Below are positions 18,801-25,515 of a stretch of DNA of 64,000 bases, in pieces. Under the pieces are notes generated by a model. That model made no database searches, was not told the origin of the DNA, and was given only the letters and a program-made list of their open reading frames with translations. The first letter of the stretch is position 1. Each line of letters starts with the position of its first letter. Source of the DNA: CAZJYI01 sp964550025 (GTDB lineage: Bacteria; Verrucomicrobiota; Kiritimatiellia; UBA8416; CAYOBW01); contig CAZJYI010000034.1 of the NCBI GenBank assembly GCA_964550025.1, positions 17,128-81,127 of the forward strand, read 5' to 3'. Position numbers and translations under genes: made by a program.

Positions 18801-19120
18801 ACTATGACCAGGTTCACCAGGTTATCGACATAGGGGAGTTTCTTGCCGTCAAAGGTGTCGAACGCAACTCTCCCCTGCTTCCCGAGAGACGCGGCGTGCT
18901 TGCGTGCCTTCTCGATGTTCTCCGCGCTGGTGTCGAGCCCGTGCACGATGAAGCCTTCGCCCTTGCACAGCGACGTCGTCATCGTCCCGTCACCGGCGCC
19001 CACGTGAACGATCAGCCCACCCGTGACGCCGGACGCGCCGACAATGTCGTCTGCTTGGATTCCCGCAACGCACAGGATGGTCAGCATGGCGAGGGAGCAC
19101 GTGGTCAGTCGTCGTGTCAT
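15848..19120 (-). CDS. Exported fusion of methyltransferase-like domain and PQQ-type beta-propeller
   Basis: This 1090-aa protein starts at ATG 19120 with AAAGGA upstream and a signal peptide (RLTTCSLAMLTILCVAGIQA). The open frame up to 20524 is antisense to a sulfatase and is not used. Residues about 30-150 form a Rossmann-like SAM-binding domain (V-H-V-G-A-G-D-G, H-G-L-D-T). The following P-P-E-I-D-E-W-T-H-Y-L-H and V-G-P-P-R-H-V-Q-W blocks mark a known PVC family in which two PQQ/quinoprotein-like propellers occupy the rest. Three short low-complexity inserts lie in frame: minus-strand codons from 18772-18802, 18687-18720 and 17221-17282, the last giving S-Q-I-S-D-S-R-S-Q-I-S. An exported methyltransferase fold is unlikely to find SAM, so that domain may be structural. 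Confidence 0.75.
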   Translation of the reverse strand: MTRRLTTCSLAMLTILCVAGIQADDIVGASGVTGGLIVHVGAGDGTMTTSLCKGEGFIVHGLDTSAENIEKARKHAASLGKQGRVAFDTFDGKKLPYVDNLVNLVIVAGGKWQVASEEIARVLAPRGAVLAAKPLATPHSALATRSPAPEGWSAYEKSVPPEIDEWTHYLHGPGNNAVASDSVVGPPRHVQWVGGPAWTRTHHKLNSISSAVTANGKLFFILDEATAASMSVPGKWALVARDAFNGMNLWKKPMASWAWHGTRFRSGPPQVTRLLVAAGNRLYLPLALSAGVSEVDAVTGKTLQAYEGTEGAEEIVLKDGVLLVLKGAPVAEHAIGHVSFKGQFQSPNRKSIVAVDVKSGKALWAWSDPTVNPMPETMGTDGSGVYAQLNNSVVCIDFRTGKEKWSYGDRGEKRAANKGFGRSVLVVSDGVVLCNVGNTLTALSAADGGKLWQTKGGMGFHAPMDVFVIDGQVWTGDHPRDSVAPPPVGDFSEALDLRTGEVKSRNTVMVDIATGGHHNRCYRGKATKRFIIGGKRGVEMQDLLGDRHSRNNWVRGSCQYGVMPANGLVYIPPHSCGCYPESKLWGFYALAGARGGKREKPADRLEKGPAYGQIADSVSQISDSRSQISESDSKPESEWPMFRQNVLRSGVAGTPVPSKLKSAWKAVLPGRLSQPVVAGGKVVVSAIDENTVYALDEKTGQVAWLRTVGGRVDSPPAIHGGSVLFGSADGRVYCLRLSDGEPAWSFLAAPRDMKTVSYDRVESVWPVHGSVLVLNGVAYCVAGRSTWLDEGIDMYGLDPATGRVVCFNHYESRHPVAGEGKDAAKPEHNKAVAQNRADYRTALQPDMADSFSMAGGAIADVLVSDGKSVFMHHDKFDTQLKKQKRSRHFFSTSGLLDDTENHRSHWVMGSGDFSMVGVAYSWIVNGGRKGVSALFGLMMAYDDSAVWGVSRKNYTLYKAQNAPFSDDEEVLNDFKPKNPRPQQKGKKKAGAPKDSRFAWRSALPLRPRAMLKAGDHLFFGGMPKETAQDDPHAAYEGRKGGVLAVVSAEDGATVAKYALNSPVVWDGMAAANGRLFFSTEKGELQCWAAE

Positions 19121-19283
19121 GATGTCATTCCTTTCCCGCCGCGGCGGCGGCTGACGAAATGTGGTCTGTCCGGGGACGATAGGCGTCCGTGAAACCGAGT
19201 GCAAGACGGAACGCGGCCTCATCCTCCCTTGCACGCGGCGCGGTCCTGCTCTAATCTGCTCAATCCGTGGCGGAAGCCAGAAA

Positions 19284-19303
19284 GACCTCATCCGAAAAGG
19301 GGG
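19284..19303 (+). repeat. Third copy of the GACC-x-CATCCGAAAAGGGG motif
   Basis: The string around TCATCCGAAAAGGGGG matches the outer arms of the element at 12950-13178 and stands alone here, in the spacer between divergent genes. Confidence 0.5.
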
Positions 19304-19326
19304 CACGAGCTGTCGGAAACGAACGT

Positions 19327-19392
19327 GAGTAATCAGTGACCAGTGATCGGTGATCAGTGGGGAACTGATCACTGATGACTGATGACAGATCA
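19327..19392. repeat. Degenerate-word hairpin (CAGTGATC words)
   Basis: Repeated words like ATCAGTGA, CCAGTGAT and CGGTGATC on the left are mirrored by CTGATCACTGATGACTG on the right, giving a long imperfect stem-loop. The remainder of the 339-nt spacer 19121-19459 shows no gene. Confidence 0.7.
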
Positions 19393-19459
19393 CTTCGGTT
19401 GCGGCCGCGGGCCGTCTTGGTGCGCGGGACGAAGCGGCCGACAGCGGAGAGGAATGATC

Positions 19460-20899
19460 ATGAGAACCGGGATACTGTTGAGTCTGTTGACACTCGTTGC
19501 CGCATCGTTCCCGGCCGCACGGCCGGCATTCGGACGTTCCTCGGAGAACAAGCGCCCAAACGTCATCCTCGTGATGGCGGACGACCAGGGATGGGGGGAC
19601 GCCGGGTACAACGGACACCCGGTCGTGAAAACCCCGGCACTCGATGCGATGGCGCGCGAAGGATTTGTCTTCGACCGCTTCTATGCGGCCGCCCCGGTCT
19701 GTTCGCCGACGCGGGCCAGCGTGTTGACGGGGCGCAATCCCATCCGCACCAAGGTGCCCAACCACGGGCGCTACATGCGACCGCACGAGCAGACCCTGGC
19801 CGAGGCGCTCAAGGGTGCGGGGTATGTGACGGGGCTGTTCGGCAAGTTTCACCTGGGTTCGGGCCAGCCCGATTCGCCCTGCAATCCCGGAGGCGCCGGC
19901 TTCGACGAATGGGCCATCGGGCTCAACTTCTTTGACAACAATCCGTACTTGAGTCGCAATGGAATGATCGAGCACCGCAAGGGCAAGGGCTCGGTGCTGT
20001 TGATGGACGATGCCCTGGCGTTCCTGGAGAAACACAAGGACGGAAGCCGACCGATCTTCGCGGTGATCTGGTTCCCGTCGCCCCACGGTCCATTCCAGGA
20101 AGTCCCGGAGGGACCGGCCATGTATGACGGGGAGAAACACGCCGGCTACTGGCGCGAAATCACGCTCCTGGACCAGCAGGTCGGCCGCCTGCGTACGGAG
20201 CTGAAACGCCTGGGTCTGGCCGACAACACGCTGCTGTGGTACTGCAGCGACAATGGTGGGCTGGTGGCCGCCAGCTCCGGCGGACGGGCCAAGAAAGGCA
20301 GCATCTACGAAGGCGGTCTGCGTGTGCCCGGTATCATCGTCTGGCCCGCGCGCGGGCTCAGGGGCCGCACCTCTGTACCCGCCGTGACCTCGGACATCTA
20401 TCCGACCGCCCTCGCCCTGGCGGACGTGAACGTGCCGGGACAACATCCGTTGGACGGGATCGACCTGGGAGGCGTCCTGGCCGGAAAGGTGACGCGGCGC
20501 TCCGCGCCAATAGGTTTCTGGCACGGGTTCCAGGGCGGACAGGCAACGTGGAGCGACCGCCTGTTAAAGGCGATCATGGAGAAGCAGCAGGCCGGCGAGG
20601 CGCCCCCGCACAATCCCGCGCGGATGCAGAAAGACGTTGATGAATTCCCCCGGTTCAAGGCCGACACGGCCACGGGGCATGCCGCCTGGCTGGATTGGCC
20701 GTGGAAGCTGCACCGTTTGAGGAACGGCAGCCGTTACGAACTGTACAACCTCGAAGCCGACCCGATGGAAGCGAACAACCTTGCCGACGACGCGGCCCAT
20801 GGAGCGCGTCTGGCGTCTATGCGGAAAGAGCTGCACGCCTGGATGCAATCGGTCGTGGGCAGTGTCAATGGGGATGACTATTCTCGTGATCGCAGGTGA
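19460..20899 (+). CDS. Exported arylsulfatase A-like sulfatase (C-S-P-T-R)
   Basis: This 479-aa enzyme starts at ATG 19460, about 7 nt after GGAGAGGA; an ATG two codons earlier is also possible. Signal peptide: MRTGILLSLLTLVAASFPAA, mature start near 26. Visible features are M-A-D-D-Q-G-W-G-D-A-G-Y (metal ligands D41 and D42), modifiable Cys81 in V-C-S-P-T-R-A-S-V-L-T-G-R, G-K-F-H-L-G and C-S-D-N-G-G-L, a canonical arylsulfatase A-like layout. The C-terminal L-Y-N-L-E-A-D-P-M-E-x-N-N-L is the usual end motif. The glycosyltransferase gene begins 6 nt after its stop, so the two are probably cotranscribed. Confidence 0.92.
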   Translation: MRTGILLSLLTLVAASFPAARPAFGRSSENKRPNVILVMADDQGWGDAGYNGHPVVKTPALDAMAREGFVFDRFYAAAPVCSPTRASVLTGRNPIRTKVPNHGRYMRPHEQTLAEALKGAGYVTGLFGKFHLGSGQPDSPCNPGGAGFDEWAIGLNFFDNNPYLSRNGMIEHRKGKGSVLLMDDALAFLEKHKDGSRPIFAVIWFPSPHGPFQEVPEGPAMYDGEKHAGYWREITLLDQQVGRLRTELKRLGLADNTLLWYCSDNGGLVAASSGGRAKKGSIYEGGLRVPGIIVWPARGLRGRTSVPAVTSDIYPTALALADVNVPGQHPLDGIDLGGVLAGKVTRRSAPIGFWHGFQGGQATWSDRLLKAIMEKQQAGEAPPHNPARMQKDVDEFPRFKADTATGHAAWLDWPWKLHRLRNGSRYELYNLEADPMEANNLADDAAHGARLASMRKELHAWMQSVVGSVNGDDYSRDRR

Positions 20900-20905
20900 G
20901 CCACG

Positions 20906-22138
20906 GTGACAGCGTCGTCCGGATCGAGTGTACCGCACGTGCTGGTCTGCCAGCACGGAGCGCGCCGCCGCTACGCCATCGCGCGCATGCTGGAGAAGGC
21001 CGGCATGCTGGCGGCGTTGTACACGGACTCGTCGGCGCATAGCCTCCTCGGACGATGCAGTGCACTGCTCGGACGTCGTGCCCCGCGCGGATGCCGGCAG
21101 CTTGCCGCGAGAGCCATCGGCGGCGTGCCCCGCGAGAAGGTCTTCTCGTCGGACTGCTGTTTCTGGCAAGAGCTGTCGCAGAGGGTGTGTGGCGTGAGGA
21201 AGTCCGGGATGGCGCTCTACCATCAGCGGCACGCCGTACTGTCACGCCGGATGCGGCAATGGGGGACGCAGGGCGCCGACGCCGTCTACTCCATGTACCA
21301 TGAAGACCTTGATTTTGTCCGCTGGGCAAAGCAACAGGGCCTGCGCAGTTTCATCGATGTCTTTATCAGCCCCGCCACTCCCCGGACCGTGTCCGAGGAA
21401 TACGTGTCGTTCCCCGGTTGGGGCCGCAAGCCTTGCGATGCGGATGCCCGCCTGGAGGAGAAGCTCTGGGCTCGGGCGGCCAAGCTTGCCGACGTACTCT
21501 TGTGCCCTTCCGAGTGGGTTGCCGAGGGCGTCCGGAGCTGCACTCCGGACGCCGCCGACAAGATCAGGATCGTTCCGTACGGGAGCTCGATAGACTACGG
21601 GGGACGGACCAACCAGCCGGTTGCGGGCCGCGTCTTCTTCGCCGGCCACGAAGCCGTCAGAAAGGGGCTTCGCTACCTGGCGGAAGCGGCAACACGATTG
21701 AAACAGTCAATCGCCGAGCTGGACGTTCGTGCTGCCGACGCCTTTCCCGACAGCGTCGTGGGTGACCCGTTGTGCCGCGAGATCACTTTCCTGGGAAAGC
21801 TCTCATCCGAGCAAATGCAGGCGGAGTTCCTCGCGGCCGACTGCTTCGTCCTGCCTTCGTTGTCCGAGGGGTTCGCCGCGGTTGCCGTGGAAGCCATTGC
21901 GGCCGGTTGCCCCGTGGTACTGACAAAGGAGGCGGGCGTTGCGATAGAGGACGGGCGAGAAGGCCTGCTGGTTCCCGCGCGCGATTCGGACGCTCTGGCG
22001 TCGGCCATCCAGCGGCTGGTGACCGATCGCGACTTCAGGGCGGGGTGCGCGGCGGCGTGCCTTGAACAGGCGGTCACGTACTCGGAAGAAGCGTGGGAGA
22101 AGCGACTGGTGGCAGCGATACGCGACGAACTGGCGTGA
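20906..22138 (+). CDS. Glycosyltransferase family 4 (group 1)
   Basis: This 410-aa protein begins at GTG 20906 immediately downstream of the sulfatase. The N-terminal half is a GT-B acceptor domain (C-Q-H-G-A-R-R-R-Y-A-I-A). The C-terminal half carries the GT4 donor signature: R-I-V-P-Y-G-S-S-I-D near 225, then F-V-L-P-S-L-S-E-G-F-A-A-V-A-V-E-A-I-A-A-G near 315, where the E-G-F-x7-E motif binds the nucleotide sugar. It lacks signal and membrane segments, so it acts at the cytoplasmic face. The acceptor is unknown. The polytopic membrane protein downstream may supply or export its product. Confidence 0.88.
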   Translation: MTASSGSSVPHVLVCQHGARRRYAIARMLEKAGMLAALYTDSSAHSLLGRCSALLGRRAPRGCRQLAARAIGGVPREKVFSSDCCFWQELSQRVCGVRKSGMALYHQRHAVLSRRMRQWGTQGADAVYSMYHEDLDFVRWAKQQGLRSFIDVFISPATPRTVSEEYVSFPGWGRKPCDADARLEEKLWARAAKLADVLLCPSEWVAEGVRSCTPDAADKIRIVPYGSSIDYGGRTNQPVAGRVFFAGHEAVRKGLRYLAEAATRLKQSIAELDVRAADAFPDSVVGDPLCREITFLGKLSSEQMQAEFLAADCFVLPSLSEGFAAVAVEAIAAGCPVVLTKEAGVAIEDGREGLLVPARDSDALASAIQRLVTDRDFRAGCAAACLEQAVTYSEEAWEKRLVAAIRDELA

Positions 22139-22181
22139 TCTGTTCTCGCCCCGCCCGCTCGCTTTTCGTAGTGTTCACGTC

Positions 22182-23483
22182 ATGAGTGCGCTGCACCAGA
22201 GCGATAACGGCGAAGGCCGAACCGAGCCGCGAGAAGAGCGTCTTCTCTCCCGATGCAACCGTATTCTGACGCGCAGGCCTTTCTGGTTGCTGTTTGGGAT
22301 CGCGTTCGCCTGGTTCGTTGTTCTGCACGTCTTTCTTGTGGCGTCCATCGGGCCGGACAGGTTTTACAGTTCGGGTTTCTTCTTCAACGCGGACCACGGT
22401 GAATGGCCGGGATACCTCCGGCACGGGGTATCCGCCGTCTCAGCCTTTGACATCAGGCACCCCGGCTTCAATTTCCTGTGGCGGGCCGCGTCGCGACTGG
22501 TCTTCTCGGTCTTGTCCCTGGCCCTTCCCGCCCGCGAGGCCGGTGTGCTCTCGGCGCTGTCCGTCGTCATCTGTCTGGCGGCCGCGGGTGGCGCCAGTCT
22601 TTTCGCGACGCCCCTTGCGGCGCGCATCACGAATCGCGTCAAGTTCTGGTTCCTGTTTGCCGCGTTCCTGCTGTTCTCGTCACAGATGATCGTGTGCATT
22701 CCTGACCATTTCGGGTGCTCCATGGGGCTTCTCTCGTTAGCCTACTTCATGTATTGCCGCCGAATGGAGCGGCGATGGAAGATCGTCTGCCTCGTGTTTG
22801 CCGTGGTCCTTTGCGGCGCCACGACGCTCACCAACGCCCTCTTTCCCGCGCTATGCCTGGCCGCCGTCCTTTGCGAGTCGCACCGGTGGCGTCGCCGCAT
22901 CCTGTTTGCCGGCGCCTTGCTGGCGATCGCGTCGGCGCTCGTCCTGGCGGCCGCCCTGGCGGCACCGGGACCCGCCGGCGACGAGCAGGCCGAGTCAAGC
23001 ATCCCGGGGCTGTTCAAGGAGTACAGCAACAACCGGATCACCGCACGCCCAATGGATGCCGCCCGCTACGGCCTTTTCGGAATCGTTGCTCCCGCCGTGG
23101 CTCCCCCACCCCGCCGCTCCGCGGACGGTCTCCTGACGTACGAACCCGTCCCCGATCTGTCGTACGGCCCCCTGCGACTGGCCGCCGCGGCCGCGTGGCT
23201 GGCCGTGCTGGGCGTCACCGGGTACGCGGCATGGCGCCGGCGCGAGCAGCGCGCCCCTCTCATCGTGCTGCTGTTGTGGGTACTGGCGAACCTCGTGCTG
23301 CACAACGTGTGGGGAGACGAGTTCTTCCTGTACACGCCCCACTGGTCCTGGGCTCTGGCGAGCATCGTCATCCTGGGTATCGATGGCGTGCCGGACCGAC
23401 TGGCCGTGCCGGCACTCACGGTTCTCATGCTGGGCCAGGCGGCGACGCTGGTCATCGTAGCGCTGGGCGCTGCACCAGGGTGA
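22182..23483 (+). CDS. Polytopic membrane protein, glycosyltransferase-like layout
   Basis: ATG 22182 gives 433 aa; the frame is open back to 22062 but that part overlaps the glycosyltransferase gene and lacks a ribosome site. About nine hydrophobic segments are visible, for example F-W-L-L-F-G-I-A-F-A-W-F-V-V-L-H-V at 35-55 and I-V-C-L-V-F-A-V-V-L-C at about 205. A conserved-looking loop N-A-D-H-G-E follows the first segment, and the C-terminal half includes H-N-V-W-G-D-E-F-F-L-Y-T. The layout resembles membrane glycosyltransferases of the GT-C type and related uncharacterised proteins, but no diagnostic acidic motif proves enzyme activity. Confidence 0.6.
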   Translation: MSALHQSDNGEGRTEPREERLLSRCNRILTRRPFWLLFGIAFAWFVVLHVFLVASIGPDRFYSSGFFFNADHGEWPGYLRHGVSAVSAFDIRHPGFNFLWRAASRLVFSVLSLALPAREAGVLSALSVVICLAAAGGASLFATPLAARITNRVKFWFLFAAFLLFSSQMIVCIPDHFGCSMGLLSLAYFMYCRRMERRWKIVCLVFAVVLCGATTLTNALFPALCLAAVLCESHRWRRRILFAGALLAIASALVLAAALAAPGPAGDEQAESSIPGLFKEYSNNRITARPMDAARYGLFGIVAPAVAPPPRRSADGLLTYEPVPDLSYGPLRLAAAAAWLAVLGVTGYAAWRRREQRAPLIVLLLWVLANLVLHNVWGDEFFLYTPHWSWALASIVILGIDGVPDRLAVPALTVLMLGQAATLVIVALGAAPG

Positions 23484-23626
23484 AACACCGCTCGCCGTTC
23501 AGACCATATCAAGATGCCTCATCTGGACCGTCGGCCGGCATCTCCACATTGACTCCCCCACCACTTCGCGCTACCGTAGCCGGTGATGGGGAAACCCGTT
23601 GTCACGGACCGATGGGAGGAGAGGCG

Positions 23627-25498
23627 ATGGGAGAGCACAACCGTCCGGACCTCACTCAGGCCTTGTCGGCGCATGAGGAGAAAGTCGTGACCGCCGAGCA
23701 GGCGGTTGCTTCGGTCCAGCCTGGCGAACATGTGTTCGTGGGCACGGCCTGTGCCACGCCGCGTACGCTGGTCGCGGCTCTCGAGGCACGCCGCCCGCCG
23801 CCTGAAGACGTCGAGCTCTTCCACTTTGTCACCACCGGCGCCGTGGAGCACGACGGCACGACGCCCAAGACGGCCTTCCGGCACCGCAGCTTCTTTGTCG
23901 GCAGCGACATGCGCCACGCCGTGGCCGCGGGTACGGCGGAGTACATCCCGATCTCCCTGGCGCAGGTCCCGCGGCTCATCGAGAACGGCCGGGTGCGTAC
24001 GGACGTGGCGCTGATTCAGACCTCGCCTCCCGACGCTTTCGGGTACATGAGCCTCGGCGTGTCGGTAGACATCACCGCGTCCGTGCTCCGGCAGGCGAAG
24101 CGCGTGGTCGCGGAGGTGAACCCGAACATGCCGCGCACGCTCGGGGACTCGTTTGTGCACGTGGACCAGGTGGACCTGCTCGTGCCGGTGGACACGCCGG
24201 TGATCGAGTACGTGCACCCGCCGTCGGACGAAGTGGCCGGCCGGATAGCGCAGTACATAGCGAACATCATCGAGGACGGGTCGACTCTGCAGATCGGCTT
24301 GGGCCGGATACCGAGTCGGGCGCTCAAGTACCTGCTCGACCGCCGCGATCTCGGCATCCACTCCGACGTGATTACCGACTCGATCGTCGACCTGGTAGAC
24401 GCGGGCGTGGTCACGGGCCGGAAGAAGTCACTGCACCGCGACATGGTCGTGGCAAGCTTCTGTCTGGGAAGCCGCCGGCTCTACGACCTGATCGACAGTA
24501 ACCCGCTATTCTCGTTTCACCCCATCGAGTATGTCTGTGACCCGCAGATCATAGGCAAGAACCACAAGATGGTCTCCGTCAGTCAGGCTTTCGCCGTGGA
24601 CCTGACCGGACAGATCTGCGCCGACCAGTTCGAGGGGGAGTTCTACAGCGGCGTGTCGACGCAGCCGGATTTCCTGCGCGGCGCCGCGCAGTCGCCCGGC
24701 GGCAAGCCGATAATCTGCCTGCCCTCGACCACCGCCGGCGGCAACGCCTCCCGGGTCCGGCCGCTGCTCAAGGCCGGTGAGGGCGTTACAGTAGCGCGCT
24801 CGGACGTGCACTACGTCGTCACCGAATACGGGATCGCCTACCTGTTCGGAAAATCGATTCGGGAACGCGCGCTGGCGCTGATCGAGATCGCCCACCCGAA
24901 GTTCCGCGACTGGCTGCTGGAACAGGCGCGGCAACTGCACTACGTCCGCGAGGACCAGACCGTGGCGAGTACCGTCGCCTATCCGGTTGGCGAGGAGCGG
25001 GAGCTCACCCTTCGCAACGGCAAACACGTGCGGCTGCGTCCGGCCCGGGCCAGCGACGGGCCGGCGATCAGTCAGATCTTCTACGATCTGAGCCAGGAAG
25101 ATGTCTATACGCGGTTCTTCCGGCGACTGACTTCACTGCCGTTCGCCGAGACGCAGCGGGTGTGCAATGTCAACTACGACACCGAGGTCGCGTTCGTGGC
25201 CGCGGCCGGCCCGCGCGAAAACGAGCAGATCGTGGGCAGCTCCTGCTATTTCCTCAACCCGTCCACCAACATAGCGGAAGTCGCCTACATGATCACACCG
25301 GAATGGCAAGCAGTGGGCTTGGGCAAGGCGCTGCAGCAGCGCATGACCGAATATGCAAGGGCCCGCGGCCTGCGCGGGTTCGTGGCCGAAGTCCTCACAC
25401 GCAACCGGAAGATGGTCGCCCTCGCCAAGCACGCCTATGACAACGTCGAGGTCAAGTCCTACGGCGACTCCATAGAGATCTACATGTACTTCGAGTGA
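23627..25498 (+). CDS. Bifunctional acetyl-CoA hydrolase/CoA-transferase and GNAT acetyltransferase
   Basis: Translation is placed at ATG 23627, with GGGAGGAGA a few bases upstream. A 304-codon extension to 22715 overlaps the membrane-protein gene out of frame and is rejected. Residues about 15-430 belong to the acetyl-CoA hydrolase/4-hydroxybutyrate CoA-transferase family: L-Q-I-G-L-G-R-I-P near 225, and V-V-T-E-Y-G-I-A-Y-L-F-G-K-S near 395 with the catalytic Glu. Residues about 455-623 are a GNAT domain (V-R-L-R-P-A-R-A-S-D-G near 467, I-T-P-E-W-Q-A-V-G-L-G-K-A-L near 560). This domain pair is a recognised architecture. No signal peptide; a role in acyl-CoA exchange linked to protein or small-molecule acetylation is inferred. 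Confidence 0.9.
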   Translation: MGEHNRPDLTQALSAHEEKVVTAEQAVASVQPGEHVFVGTACATPRTLVAALEARRPPPEDVELFHFVTTGAVEHDGTTPKTAFRHRSFFVGSDMRHAVAAGTAEYIPISLAQVPRLIENGRVRTDVALIQTSPPDAFGYMSLGVSVDITASVLRQAKRVVAEVNPNMPRTLGDSFVHVDQVDLLVPVDTPVIEYVHPPSDEVAGRIAQYIANIIEDGSTLQIGLGRIPSRALKYLLDRRDLGIHSDVITDSIVDLVDAGVVTGRKKSLHRDMVVASFCLGSRRLYDLIDSNPLFSFHPIEYVCDPQIIGKNHKMVSVSQAFAVDLTGQICADQFEGEFYSGVSTQPDFLRGAAQSPGGKPIICLPSTTAGGNASRVRPLLKAGEGVTVARSDVHYVVTEYGIAYLFGKSIRERALALIEIAHPKFRDWLLEQARQLHYVREDQTVASTVAYPVGEERELTLRNGKHVRLRPARASDGPAISQIFYDLSQEDVYTRFFRRLTSLPFAETQRVCNVNYDTEVAFVAAAGPRENEQIVGSSCYFLNPSTNIAEVAYMITPEWQAVGLGKALQQRMTEYARARGLRGFVAEVLTRNRKMVALAKHAYDNVEVKSYGDSIEIYMYFE

Positions 25499-25515
25499 CC
25501 TACAGGGGAGCCCCC

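Noticed and set aside
19121..20524. Minus-strand extension of the PQQ-protein frame
   Set aside because: It is antisense to a well supported sulfatase gene, and a signal peptide with a ribosome site starts at 19120.
22715..23626. 304-codon upstream extension of the CoA-transferase/GNAT gene
   Set aside because: It overlaps the membrane-protein gene in another frame, has no ribosome site, and its composition is that of a shadow frame; ATG 23627 has a strong site.
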